NCBI GenBank assembly: GCA_004380135.1
Contig: QXCR01000003.1
Coordinates: forward strand, 1 to 64,000
Source: Stemphylium vesicarium
Lineage: Eukaryota; Ascomycota; Dothideomycetes; Pleosporales; Pleosporaceae
DNA: 64,000 nucleotides
Direction: 5' to 3'
A program made the translations under genes and the position numbers. Positions 43,520-54,704 of this stretch are shown in pieces (position 1 is the stretch's first letter; each line of letters opens with the position of its first letter). The notes beneath the pieces are model-generated. The model worked only from the letters and a program-made list of their open reading frames with translations, had not been told where the DNA came from and made no database searches.

Positions 43520-46123
43520 CTAAAGAACCATCTTTCCCCCCACCCTAGCATCACCAGCCGAGAACCCAACAAGGAACCCATACTCGCCATGCACAAGATC
43601 CCACCCTTCCATCTTCTCATCCCAAATTCTCAAATCATCCATGCGCACCTGCAGCTTAACATGCTTACTCTGACCCGGCTCGACGTGAACCTTGTCAAAC
43701 GCTTTGAGCAGCTTAGGAGGCTCATTAGCAGCATCGGGGTACGTGACGTAAAGCTGGACCACTTGCGACGCAGACATTGTCCCCGTGTTCCTCAACATCG
43801 TTGAACAGATGACGTGCTGGGAGCCAGATGCGGCGGAGGAGGAGTTTCCTAGGTGCACAGCGATATCACTCAACTCGAACGTCGAGTATGTGAGACCATG
43901 ACCAAACGGAAACAGGGGATCGACGTTGTGCTCATCGTACCACCTATATCCTACATTCAGCCCTTCTTCGTAGTGGACATTCAGGTCTGACGTGATCTGT
44001 ATAGCTTCGTCAAGTGTCTTAGGAAACGTAACGGGTAATTTGCCGCTGGGACTGATGTCACCGAACAGCAATCTCTCCAGCGCGAGCCCGATCTGCTGGC
44101 CTCCGTACCAGGACTGCATTACCGCGTCTACATCGTCGATCCAGGGCATGAGAACAGCCGAGTTGGTGTTGAGAATGACCACGGTCTTCTTTGAGCGCTT
44201 GGCGATGCGCGATATGAGTGCGTCTTGCTCACCGGGGAGAGAAAGGCCGAGGTTGCTGTCTGCGCCCTCGGAGAGCCTGTCAGATGCGAAGACAATGCTT
44301 AGATCGGCTTTCTCGGCGAATGAGATTGCTTCGGCGGCTCGGGTTTCGTTGCCTACGTCGACTCCTAGTGTGACACCGTATGCGCCGGTGGAAAGCGAGT
44401 AGCCCATGGAATAGTTCAGGGACAGGGACACTTCGTCTCCTGCTGTCAAATTTGCGATGCCTTGAATAGTGTTCCCAAAGTTCGCTTTCGACATGTTGGC
44501 GATGACTTGTCCGTTGATAGAAAGTATGGCATCTCCTTGGCCGGTCAGGGAGAAATGATACATGCCGCTCGTGTTGGGTTTGAAGGTGCCTTCGTAGACG
44601 CAGGAAAATACTTGCGGCCATGATACCCAAAGCTCCGCGGGGAATGTGGCTGAGGTGATGTTGGGTACGAAATCGGTTCGGTTGATGGCCCCAGAAAAGT
44701 CGGTAGTAGTGTAGTATGTCACGTTCAGACCTTCATTGGCAAACATGCTGGAGGGTACTATTGGGAATTCTCCTGTGCCGGGATAGGTCTCCGCATAAGT
44801 GATTGTCATGTTGCCTTCTTTTCTGGCACGATGCTTCAACGCGTCAAAAGGCGACTGCACTACCATTGTCGTGTCGATTACGAAGCCTCCATGGTTCTCT
44901 GTGACTTGGCTTTGGTCGATTCCGTCGATGCCGAATACTGCTACCTTGTGGTATTTGGCTGGCGACAGAGGTAGAGTTTGGCCGTCATTTTTGAGAAGAA
45001 CAGATCCATCCTCGGCCATCTTTTGGGCCAGATCAAGATGTTCTTGGGTTCTTGCCACGGCTTCTGCGTCCCCAGTGACCGGATTGTCGACCATTCCCAG
45101 CTTGAACATATATCGCCATAGTCGTGCGACCATATCGTCAAGGCGCGAGACTGGGATGGTTCCGTTGTCCACGGCTTCAACCAGAAGGTCCCCGTAGTAG
45201 GCGGGGAATCCGTACGAATCCTCAAGCGAGCCTCCAGGCATGCTGATATCCAGACCGGCCATGACTGCACCGACGGTACTGCGCGTAGAAAAGTACCAGT
45301 CAGCGACAACAAAACCCTGGAACCCCCAATCTTGCCTCAATGTAGTGTTCAGAAGCCAGTCATTTTCGCAAGTAAAGAAGCCGTTTAGCATGTTGTAGGA
45401 GCACATGATAGAAGCGGCATCTGCCTCCTGGATAGCTGCCTTGAAAGCGGGCAGGTAAAGCTCATGAAGCACTCGCTTGTCGATGTGAACGTCAACAGTA
45501 TCCCAATTGGGGCTGACCCCAAAGCGGTTCGTATCTTGGTTGTAGCCAGCAAAATGCTTGGGGCAGGCTAGAGCTCCTTGACTCTGGACGCCCATGACAC
45601 CCGCTACGGCCATTCGCGAAGTCAACCATGGGTCCTCGGAGAAGGTCTCGGCTGCGCGGGCCCATAGTGGAGAGCGGAGGATGTTGATAGTCGGCGATAG
45701 AACGACATTGCGCCCTTTTGCCATGTGTTCCTGGGCTAATGCTTGGCCGTAAGCATATTCGAGAGAAGTATTCCATGAAGCTGCGGCCGCAATCGGAGCT
45801 GGGAAGGTGGTGACGTTGTTAAGACTGTTTCCTACCCCAGCTGGGCCGTCTCCCATACAGATAGAGGGTATTCCGAATGTCTCGTTACCAGAAATATGCC
45901 CAATGCATGGATTGACACCGGTTCCGTTATCATCGAGCTCGGTATCGCCTTGTACCATGGCATATTTCTGTGTGCTGTTCAGCTGGTCCAAGAATAGTTG
46001 AAGGCGTTGCTCGTTCGGCAGTGTTGAGTCTAGCCATGGTCGATCCGCTAATGACTGTGACGATGCATGCACCTGCAATAAGGTATAGAATAAACCCGTC
46101 CAGATCCGGGTGGACAAGTACAT
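43520..46123 (-). CDS. Secreted GH3 beta-glucosidase with PA14 and Fn3-like domains, 867 residues
   Basis: This enzyme would hydrolyse terminal beta-D-glucosyl residues of plant or fungal oligosaccharides outside the cell. A signal peptide is evident (MYLSTRIWTGLFYTLLQVHAS). The GH3 N domain holds GDGPAGVG, the KHFAGYNQ substrate-binding Lys-His, and the nucleophile Asp in GFQGFVVADW. Most relatives have SDW at that place, so Ser is replaced by Ala next to the catalytic Asp. The C domain is interrupted by a PA14 carbohydrate-binding insert (YEGTFKPNTSGMYHFSLTG..ILSINGQ). A fibronectin-III-like domain ends the protein (VVQLYVTYPD...LLKAFDKV). Many N-glycosylation sites fit secretion. The frame extends upstream of 46123 only through a TTG codon, so this ATG is chosen. 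Confidence 0.92.
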   Translation of the reverse strand: MYLSTRIWTGLFYTLLQVHASSQSLADRPWLDSTLPNEQRLQLFLDQLNSTQKYAMVQGDTELDDNGTGVNPCIGHISGNETFGIPSICMGDGPAGVGNSLNNVTTFPAPIAAAASWNTSLEYAYGQALAQEHMAKGRNVVLSPTINILRSPLWARAAETFSEDPWLTSRMAVAGVMGVQSQGALACPKHFAGYNQDTNRFGVSPNWDTVDVHIDKRVLHELYLPAFKAAIQEADAASIMCSYNMLNGFFTCENDWLLNTTLRQDWGFQGFVVADWYFSTRSTVGAVMAGLDISMPGGSLEDSYGFPAYYGDLLVEAVDNGTIPVSRLDDMVARLWRYMFKLGMVDNPVTGDAEAVARTQEHLDLAQKMAEDGSVLLKNDGQTLPLSPAKYHKVAVFGIDGIDQSQVTENHGGFVIDTTMVVQSPFDALKHRARKEGNMTITYAETYPGTGEFPIVPSSMFANEGLNVTYYTTTDFSGAINRTDFVPNITSATFPAELWVSWPQVFSCVYEGTFKPNTSGMYHFSLTGQGDAILSINGQVIANMSKANFGNTIQGIANLTAGDEVSLSLNYSMGYSLSTGAYGVTLGVDVGNETRAAEAISFAEKADLSIVFASDRLSEGADSNLGLSLPGEQDALISRIAKRSKKTVVILNTNSAVLMPWIDDVDAVMQSWYGGQQIGLALERLLFGDISPSGKLPVTFPKTLDEAIQITSDLNVHYEEGLNVGYRWYDEHNVDPLFPFGHGLTYSTFELSDIAVHLGNSSSAASGSQHVICSTMLRNTGTMSASQVVQLYVTYPDAANEPPKLLKAFDKVHVEPGQSKHVKLQVRMDDLRIWDEKMEGWDLVHGEYGFLVGFSAGDARVGGKMVL

Positions 46124-47264
46124 CTCGCAAAGGAACAAATGTCTTTGGAATAGATTTAGTAAGCTTGAAGATATTGAAAGTCAATACACAAATATATCAG
46201 AGGTACAACTTAATTCATCGTGAATTTTAGCTCCGTCACTCCGCACTCTTGCCCCAAGCTGTGGTAGGAGGCCGACGCAAAGGCCAAGACACCGGAAGTA
46301 GGACCGAAGTGCTGATAGGGCTGTGGGGTCACACTTTTGAAGCACACGTCTACTATTGGAGGTGATCAAATACATGTCGTTCATGGCGGCCTTCCATTGC
46401 GAAACCAATTCCAAGCTTCCGTTATCGCCTAATGGTACGTGCAGTGGTACTAATGTTAGCGTGGCTCGTAGAACACCGGCGGCGCAGTTTGAATGCCGGC
46501 CCGCTCACCGCCACCAAGTCTGCACAATGACTTTGCACTGCCGAAAGCTATGGAGAGGGCTGGCGCTATCTAATCCAACTTTGGTCGTTACCTAAGGATG
46601 GTGCTCTTAATCGCAGCCCGGACGTTATCGTTTAATGGCCTTCCTTCTAGCGGTGCGCTATACGCTCAAATCGATCCGTGGGCGGCGAGTTGCTGATCGA
46701 CTCGAGATTCGACGAACGTGTCGCGTGTTTGATTGCAGGATGCATGCATGCATCGGGCGTAGTGAGGAATTTTAGGGTGGGGTATTCAAAAGCTTGAGGC
46801 AACCCTGGATACGGGGAAGGGCTGGGGTGCGATGTGGGACCTGCGTGCCATGTTTGTGGATCGTGATGATGGAAGGCCGACCGTGAACACAGGAGTTTTG
46901 ATGTGTTACCCGAAAACAGTGGTTTCCGGCTTTTCTGCTTGACATTCTTTCTCTCTATGAGTGCACTTTCCCTGCCTCTTGCGCACACATGCAGCACCTT
47001 CTCGTATTGGCCTAGCATGTAAGGCTGATATTTGTCTTGATATCACAGCACTAAAATTGTTCAATCAGCGGGGGTTCCACCTTCAGACTGATGTCCACCT
47101 CCGGTCATGGATGCGCCAATCCGGCCGCGAACTTGTTGTGGCTGTGTCATTTATAAGAACACATCGAGTCGATCGTACGCTGCGGCAATGAATGGAGACA
47201 TCATATGATTAACGTGTGAAGTTTGCTGTGTTTTCGACAATTCTTGCGGTGGGTGATGGGCATC
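46124..47264. other. Intergenic, 1.1 kb
   Basis: This is the promoter side of the beta-glucosidase and 3' flank of the LaeA-like gene. No supported gene, RNA or repeat was seen. Confidence 0.4.
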
Positions 47265-48442
47265 TCACGTATCATATGGCTTGCGAGCATACACAACGGT
47301 TCCAGGAAGGTATGCATGAGCCTTGTAGGTCTTCAACTCCTTGCGCATTTGGGCGAGATGCACCTGCGCTCGCGCAACTGACCACTGGATCTGATTAGCG
47401 GTGATATCGAAGTGTCTCGAAGTTCAGCACCTACACCGCCTACTTGCGTCAGCAACCGCAGCATGAACCCTTCGACACCATCCATTAAGCGTAGCTGATT
47501 CCATCGTCCGATGTTCTTGAGCTTCTTATCGGTTGGCCATCCATTCATCGGCCACTTGTATTCCATGACCGTGACATCGACAAACCCAGCTCTTCTTATC
47601 CTCTCGGCGCTTTCTTCCCAGATGGTAAAGCTCTTGCCGAACCTGTCGCCCATTTCAACCACGACTTGTCCCCAAGTGTGGTAAAAGTGATCTGGGCCCA
47701 TGCTTCCATCATCAGATGTAGGGCATACAGAGTGCTCCACAATCTCAATATAGCCTCCAGGCTTCGTGTGCTGGTACGCTTGGGCGAAGAAGAAATCCCA
47801 ATCTGGGATGCAGCCGAACAGCTCGCGAATGTGTATAAAATCGAAGTGATTGGGTGGGAAGGTCCATTCTAGCGATACATCGTCGATCTCGAAGTGGCAG
47901 TTTGGTGGAACCCACTCGGGCTGGATAGGCGAAAGGTCGGTACCAGTGACGGTCGCGGAAGGATACTGATCTGCCATGTCCTTTAGTCGTTAGTCCAACG
48001 TGTGCACTATAGCTGCGCTGGTCCTTACTATCGCCCATATGCCTGTTCCGGTGCCACAGTCCAATATTGTCTGGGGGTTTTCCAAGGGCGCCAGATGTAG
48101 TTTTTGATCGAGCGTCAACAAATACATGTGGTGGGCGAAATCCAGAATCTCTTTTGCCAGCTCATCGTTGGGTCCCCAATAGGCGCCGTCCCTATACGCG
48201 TGGTATTGTCGACCATTTTCCATGCGATGGTGGAGTATTGAGGAGGCTAACGAGTCGGTCTCATCGCCCAACAGACTTCCGCTATCGAAGGCTGAATCTG
48301 AAGAGAAGCCTTGTATACCCTCGTCTTCGTGTTGAACTGACTCATTCGATTGCGTTTCATCTTGCAAGTGGATTGCGCTGTCCTGGGTGTGAAGATGCAC
48401 CCCGATATTCTCGGAGAGCTTGTGCGGTGTGGATGAGGCCAT
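47265..48442 (-). CDS. LaeA-like SAM-dependent methyltransferase, about 361 residues
   Basis: Exons are 48029-48442, 47435-47980 and 47265-47390. Intron 1 (48 bp, GTAAGG.. ACTAAC ..AAAG) joins motif I, ILDCGTGTGIWAI, to DMADQYPSATVTGTDLSPIQPEWVPPN, the family signature. Then come the FDFIHIRELFGCIPDW segment and the HTKPGGYIEIVEH motif. Intron 2 (47391-47434) restores the C-terminal VARAQVHLAQMRKELKTYKAHAYLPG..VYARKPYDT typical of the family. An alternative donor 9 bp upstream (GTAGGC at 47443) is possible. Fungal proteins of this group include LaeA and many cluster-associated methyltransferases. Whether this one is a global regulator or a small-molecule enzyme cannot be decided. The N-terminal 90 residues are acidic and polar. 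Confidence 0.85.
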
Positions 48443-49800
48443 GACTGGAGGACTCGGGTGCGCTTGCGGACGAGACGACTAGTTGGCTCTTCAGGCATGT
48501 ATTAACCAGGATGCGATGGTCGACAGACACTTATGCAATGGAAGTCAGCTTGTTACATGTCTGTCGTGTCGAAGTCTGCCGTTTTGAGCGCAGTCGTCGA
48601 TGGGCAAGGGGTCTAAAAGCAAAGTGGGGGGAGAGATGGCGCTGCCGCGTTCGCGCAGGATCCCCGCGGCGATCTTGCGGATCAGGCTCACGCTCCGGCC
48701 GTTTTAACTCGCGGAAAGGCTGACGGACAGAAATCAGCGCGACTACGTGCATATTCGTTATAGTCCACGTAGCGGATGACCCAGCTGTGCGCAGGGCAAA
48801 ACGCAAAAACTGCTATTTTACCTGCTATTGTCACTTGCTAGTGATGCGTAGGCGTCGCGCAGTCGCTGCGCTAGAGATGTGGGGTTTCTTGGGTCCCAGG
48901 GCTCGTTCTCGGGCAGGAAAGGGTATCGATAGCTCGCGCGAGGTACCAATGGGGCGTTCGTATTGAGGCGAGGTAAGTCAGATTCAACCAAAAGTGTTGT
49001 TAACACGAACACCATAAGGGAGCTTCTTGTTCAAGGTTATATACATGATAATCCTGTGCCATCCCATCACCGTGTGCCATCCGGGGTGGTCTGTCTTGTC
49101 GGAATGGCATATCACGTGACCTCGGAAGCGTAGTCGCGCCGAGTATCACCCCCACAGGGGCTTCTGTTGACCCTCTGCGTCCCATGCATGTTCAGTTGTT
49201 GTCGCACTGGAACGCGCAACAGCCCTTGAAAATCTGTCTTTGGTCATCATCGTTACCGCCGTTCCCAACGCGACACTACATTTGTTAGCTTCGTTTTAGG
49301 TAAGTAGAGATTGTAGGGCTTACGAAAGGAGGGTTTCCCTGGATAGATCCACGGGCTTTGTCATAGCAAAGCTTGATATCTTGGTTACTGCGTTTATTCT
49401 CGGTAATGCAGTAGCAGTTAGCCCATGTAGATACACTGCCTATAATCAGCTTCAAGATAATTTGTGTACATATAACCCCCAAGTTTACCTGAGCATAGAG
49501 AGAACGATACCGACACTAAGTAGCTTCATAGTTGTAGGTTTGAATTAAATGACTAGCGAGATTGTGTGGTGAAGAAGATATTGCTGCGATGGAGTAGATG
49601 GCATACAGACACAAGTTGGATTTATACAACTTCCTTAGTACCTAACTATCAACTGTACCTGCCAGGATATCTAGTACTATCCGAACTTTCTCTTTGACTA
49701 TCTACCGCATATTTCGGGGACGTTTACTATTGTTCTTCAGGCCTATCGATATAAGACTGGAAAGAAGATGTACACAGACTTTGCAATGTCCCAGGCTAGT

Positions 49801-49881
49801 ATACCTTGAACGCTGTTGATATTTTACGCTTGTAAGATCTTAAGTTAGTAAGGCACCTTGAACTCCGTTGAAATCTTACGT
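49801..49881 (+). repeat. Two-copy direct repeat, unit about 53 bp
   Basis: TACCTTGAACGCTGTTGATA at about 49802 recurs as CACCTTGAACTCCGTTGAAA at about 49854. Both are followed by a TTTTACG or CTTACG ending. About 80 percent of the 27 bases compared agree. Confidence 0.6.
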
Positions 49882-49929
49882 GATATTGCGTGCTGACTCC
49901 GCGGTTGCTTACAACTCCTGCGTTGACAC

Positions 49930-49985
49930 ACCTACTAATCACCTACTAAGTACCTTCTAAGTACCTATTGAGCACCTACGAAGCA
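49930..49985 (+). repeat. Degenerate tandem repeat, about 11-bp unit, five copies
   Basis: The unit CACCTACTAAG is repeated with changes: CACCTACTAAT, CACCTACTAAG, TACCTTCTAAG, TACCTATTGAG, CACCTACGAAG. It is a small minisatellite with no coding role seen. Confidence 0.65.
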
Positions 49986-50933
49986 TTTTGCTGGCGCCTA
50001 ACAACCACATGCTGATTGCTCGAGCTTAAATCTCGCAATCAAGGTCAGCTACAGTGTTTGACTGCCATTTTTTGTACACCTTGCCTCAGAAATAGCGACC
50101 GTATAACGTCGTAGCTGCCGTTATATACTACTCATGTACATCGTCAGGTGCTACAGCAAGAAACACGCATACTCTGTGCAGACCATCGGCAACCAGAGAG
50201 CCCCAGCGCCTACAGCGACCTGTACGGTCCAATTAGCGATTCGTGTCGCGCAACCATCATCGGTCCCAGTTCGTCACTGTAACTCCGAAGTTAGGTACCT
50301 TGACAACCCAGCTCTCTGAGCCAGGCTCTCTCTGCTCGTTGCTTTCGTGACATGATAATGTCGACCACAACCAATGTCGCAGCTCTATATGACCAATACG
50401 ACGTTTATCCTCGATACGCCATCCGACCAGGCTGATTGGTTCATCTGTCAGACCCAGAAAGTCGTAAGATCTTGGCGTTTCTCCCTTCGTCACTCCGCCG
50501 CCGCACCCAATCCTCGAAGAAAGGCCAAAGTCAGCATCTTGCATATCGGCCCTTTCTTAAGGCTATTTTGTGGTTATTCGAACATTATGTGGTGATACAT
50601 TTCTTATACTTTTCCGTCCCTTAGAGCTGATACTCGGGCTTTTCCAGGGAAAAGGACGTACTTCGCACAGCTCTACAGTTCTCTGGCAGCCCGTGTAACA
50701 CGTCAGCCCTACTAAGCATCGTGGATTTTCGACCGAACGTATGATAATTGCCGGGGCACGAATCGATTCACCGGTGTGTGCTCGAGGGGATGATTGTGTG
50801 GTGTGGGAGGGCTGCGTCATGTGGTGGGGGTGGACGCAATCGGCCCGTGTGACGTAGTGGACCAATCTTGGACTCTGTCGTAACCCATCAACCACCACGG
50901 CCAAACCGTAAAATCAAACTTCTCGCTGCAACC

Positions 50934-52274
50934 ATGGGGGAGGCAATCGCCGGCGGCCCAGTACAAGATGCGCATCTTCCTGTCCTCATAATCGGGTCCG
51001 GTATGCCGAGTGCCCCGCACACCGACATGTGTATCCCGCTAATTGATTGGCAGGAACAACAGGCCTAGCACTTGCGCAGGGATTGCGTAAAGTATGGGGC
51101 CTTTCGGTACCCGAAACAGATGCGCTGACAGCTTCATCAGGTCGGGATATCGTGTACCGTGTTCGAGAAGAACAGCGCAAAGCATGGAGAGAGAGATTGG
51201 AACATGGGCCTGCATTGGGGGGCGCCTGTGCTGAAAAGCCTCATGCCTGATGCTTGGTGGGATCGCATTCAGAGTGTGCAAGTCGATCCGAATGTACCCA
51301 CAAAAGAGCAGGATGAGCTCAAATGGCTGCGCGGTGACACTGGAGAGCTGGTTGCTGCCATAACGTTTGGGCCATTCTATCGCTTGAGAAGAAGTAAGCT
51401 TCGTGATCTGTTGTCTCAGGACCTCCGCATCGAATATGGAAAGCGGCTCGATGATATCACCTACGCCCGGGACGGACGGTCAGTCACAGCGCACTTTTCC
51501 GATAATACCACAGCGACGGGTAGCATACTCGTCGGCGCGGACGGCGCTCGGTCTTCAACACGCTCGATTTTGCTGGGGCGTGAGATAGGTGCTGTCAACC
51601 ACATACCCTATGCTGCGACTTTCGTGCAGTGTAGGTTTACCAGAGAGCAAGCACTGCATCTGAGGTCGTTTCATCCGCTGTATCTGGCAAGCGCGCACCC
51701 AAACAACAAATTCGCCTTCTTCGGCATGCACGACGCACCAGATGCAGATGATCCTTCTTCCTGGACTTTCTTCTACTACATCTCGTGGCAATGTAGTATA
51801 AAAGAGCAGGAAGCCAGTAAGAATTGGAGTGCTTCTCGGCGCCTTGCACAGCAGAAGGAATTTGCAAAAGAGTTTTGCGATCCCTGGCGGAGCGCATTGG
51901 AATGGACACCAGACGATGCCCCAGTCTGGTACCTTGGGCTTACAGAATGGGATCCTAGACTCGATGGTCACCGCTGGAATAATCATGGGGGTCTGGTCAC
52001 CATGGTCGGCGACGCTGTCCATCCCATGACTTATCAGCGTGGACAGGGGTTGAACCATTCCGTGACGGATGCGGGAAAATTATGTGAGACCATCACTCGG
52101 ATCCGCGACGGCGATGATGGGCAGAAAGCGTTTGAAGCGTTCGAAGATGAGATGATTGAGCGGGGAGGAACGGAGGTCAGGGATGGGACAGCGAATACTA
52201 CCCTACTACACAACTGGGAGCTTGTCAAGCAGAGCCCCCTTTTCATGAAAGGCATGAAGAAGACTGGCACATGA
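50934..52274 (+). CDS. FAD-dependent monooxygenase (PHBH-fold), 412 residues, two introns
   Basis: This flavin hydroxylase belongs to the FAD_binding_3 group, related to salicylate-hydroxylase-like enzymes of secondary or aromatic metabolism. Exons are 50934-51000, 51054-51091 and 51141-52274. Introns are 53 and 49 bp (GTATGC and GTATGG donors; GCTAATT and GCTGACA branches). Splicing restores the FAD-binding VLIIGSGTTGLALAQGL and then RKVGISCTVFEKN. The DG motif is GADGARSSTR. The GD motif is VGDAVHPMTYQRGQGLNHSVTDAG. The substrate is unknown. The middle exon of only 38 bp explains why the N terminus is easily missed. It is divergent from the LaeA-like methyltransferase. Confidence 0.88.
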
Positions 52275-53133
52275 GGCAGGATGATGATGGGTTGTTTGTA
52301 TTCTCCGCAGTTACGAAGAGTGAGTCGTTGATTGCGAGCATAGGATGAATTGATCGATTGGCCACCATGCTAGGGTTCTAATGAGAACGAGATTGGAGAC
52401 GAACTTAGAAGCACCTTTGTAGCGCCAGATATATCTTACTTCGTGGCTGCATGGCCATTCTCTATAGCTTGTATGTAAGCGAGCGAGCTTGTAATAGAGT
52501 TTAGGTGCCGGATTGACGGAGTAAAAATGGGAAACTGGTGATATGCTAAAATAACGGCACTGCCTTTAGGTAGAGAGGAACGAGCGAAGATGAGGAGCAT
52601 TCACATCCCAACGCGCCCAAATCATCTATTTCCAAATTTACGAATATCAGGGGAGACTTTACTCACAAACTCGTATGTCATGTATAGTTCAAGTCCTGCA
52701 ATGCGGCTATTATCATCAAAAGTTACTTATCACGTGATTACGTCGAGCTTCCACAGATGCCATCATATGCCAACCGGGAAGCCACATTCCAACAAGTTGT
52801 GTGTAGGGTGCCATTACGCTTATATCTACTGGTACTGGCCAGGCTTAACGCTAACAAAATCCTACGGTGCGTGCGCCGGACTTAGGGAGTTAAGCCCGGG
52901 CACCCCTCAGTTGCGGCCAGAAGCTCCCCCGAGATGCCTCGGATAACAATCTCTCAACACCATGACATCGGTGATGCTCAGTCCCCAGCGCTGGATTACC
53001 GAGCGCAATTACTCAACTTGTTTTCCTAATTGTAATACCTGACCGGGTTTACTCATCACCGTCTATATCGTCCATCCAACGTTCATCGTACCTAACGGCG
53101 CATTCACGTATCTCCAAACCACACGCGATCCCC
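52275..53133. other. Intergenic, promoter of the alcohol dehydrogenase
   Basis: No gene was found. A palindrome ATCACGTGAT with CACGTG core lies at 52729-52738, about 400 bp upstream of the dehydrogenase start. It may bind a bHLH or bZIP factor (inference). Confidence 0.4.
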
Positions 53134-54225
53134 ATGACGTCTCCGGCTGAATTCAATGGCTGGCTAGGCCGCGATAAAAGTGCAGCTCAGGGGAACATGA
53201 TCTGGTCCTCGTTCAAGCCAAAGCCTTTCAACGACATCGACGTCGACATCAAAATCTCCCACTGCGGCATTTGCGGTAGCGACATCCACACGCTTCGAGG
53301 GGGCTGGGGCAACACGCACTATCCCACATGCGTAGGACACGAGATTGTAGGGCACGTTGTTCGAGTTGGAGGAAGGGTCAACGAGTTCAGTCTGGGCGAC
53401 AGGGTTGGCGTCGGTGCGCAAGCGTTCAGCTGTCTCAAGGACGACTGTGAAGAGTGCAGCGCGGGCCTAGAGCAGCATTGTACGAAGATGGTGGGCACAT
53501 ACAACTCAAAGTACCCAGATGGAAGCTGGAGCATGGGCGGGTATGCAGACTATGTTCGCGTGCCGGCGCATTTTGCTATCAAGATACCGGCTGGACTCAA
53601 GAGCGAAGAGGCAGCACCGATGATGTGCGGCGGCATCACTGTATATTCGCCGCTCAAGAACAACGGCGCAGGTCCTGGCAAAAAAGTTGGTATTGTGGGA
53701 TTGGGCGGCCTCGGCCACTTTGGTGTATTGTTCGCAAAGGCGCTCGGGTGCGAAAAGGTTGTCGCCATCAGCCGGAAGAGGAACAAGGTTGAGGACGCAA
53801 AGGCCATGGGTGCAACAGACTATATTGCGACTTCAGAAGACGGAAAGTGGGCACGCAACCACAGTAGGTCGCTCGATCTCATTATCAGCACTGTCTCTTC
53901 GCCAGATATGCCTCTGGAATCCTACCTGCGCCTCCTTCGCACCGGCGGCTCCTTCATTCAGGTCGGCGCACCCGAAGACAAACTTCCACAGATCGCCGCG
54001 TTCGGTCTCATCGGTAAAGGATGCAAGATTGGTGGAAGCCAGATCGGCAGCCCAAAGGAGATTGAGGAGATGTTGAACTTTGCGGCAGAGAAGGGGGTCA
54101 AGCCTTGGGTGCAGAAGAGGAATATGAAGGATGCGAATAAGAGCGTGGTTGACATGGAGGACGGACATGCGAGGTACCGATATGTTCTGGTAAATGCTGA
54201 TTATGGAGACAGGGCGAGGATGTGA
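53134..54225 (+). CDS. Zinc alcohol dehydrogenase, cinnamyl-alcohol/ADH6-ADH7 type, 363 residues
   Basis: This NADPH-dependent enzyme would interconvert aldehydes and alcohols in the cytosol, with a broad range expected for medium-chain ADH6-like enzymes. Catalytic zinc ligands are in SHCGICGSDIH and GHEIVGHV. Structural zinc Cys residues are in CLKDDCEECSAGLEQHC. The nucleotide fold has GLGGLGHFG, followed by Ser-Arg (AISRKRNK), which favours NADP. Length matches the family (about 360). It has a single exon from the first ATG. Confidence 0.92.
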   Translation: MTSPAEFNGWLGRDKSAAQGNMIWSSFKPKPFNDIDVDIKISHCGICGSDIHTLRGGWGNTHYPTCVGHEIVGHVVRVGGRVNEFSLGDRVGVGAQAFSCLKDDCEECSAGLEQHCTKMVGTYNSKYPDGSWSMGGYADYVRVPAHFAIKIPAGLKSEEAAPMMCGGITVYSPLKNNGAGPGKKVGIVGLGGLGHFGVLFAKALGCEKVVAISRKRNKVEDAKAMGATDYIATSEDGKWARNHSRSLDLIISTVSSPDMPLESYLRLLRTGGSFIQVGAPEDKLPQIAAFGLIGKGCKIGGSQIGSPKEIEEMLNFAAEKGVKPWVQKRNMKDANKSVVDMEDGHARYRYVLVNADYGDRARM

Positions 54226-54704
54226 AGGTCTGCGTCCTCATCTTGTGTACACTCCAGTTGTTCATATGGCATTGACAATTTCACGCGCGCGTTATCAGGT
54301 CAATTCTTATCGGAGGCACAGAGGTCTCAAACCATTGCTTTCACGTCTTGACAGACTTGTAACATTGACGTCAGTGACATACCCCTCTGACGATACCCAC
54401 GTTTCCCGACATTCACTCGAACTCATTTACGCGTCGGTGCGCTGGCACTCGACCTCAGAGCAAACTTTGCCTCTGTCCGCACTGTGAGCGCACCCTACAG
54501 TCACCCATAACACACCTCCGAGGTCCCTTGCGCCCCATCAAATCACTTATCGGGGGACTGAAATGTTACTCCTCCATTAACCTTTGTTCCAACCACGGTT
54601 CCAATCCGCTCAACCAGACCGATCCCGATAACCGACCCTTAACCTCACGAACCCTCAGCCCCATCTCCCCACCCCACACCATTCCAAGCCCTTAGACACC
54701 CATT
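54226..54704. other. Intergenic, promoter of the 281-residue gene
   Basis: The last 200 bp are C-rich on the plus strand, typical of fungal promoters near the start. Nothing else is seen. Confidence 0.4.

Larger units (their letters stand above)
48443..50933. other. Long divergent intergenic region, LaeA-like and FAD monooxygenase genes
   Basis: The 2.5 kb show no supported gene. The part 49300-50130 is AT-rich and holds two local repeats (49801-49881 and 49930-49985). A 65-codon minus frame at 48818-49015 starts with ATG but has no recognisable content. Confidence 0.4.

Noticed and set aside
48818..49015. 65-codon ATG frame on the minus strand
   Set aside because: It is short, unsupported by motifs, and no convincing splice joins it to another frame.
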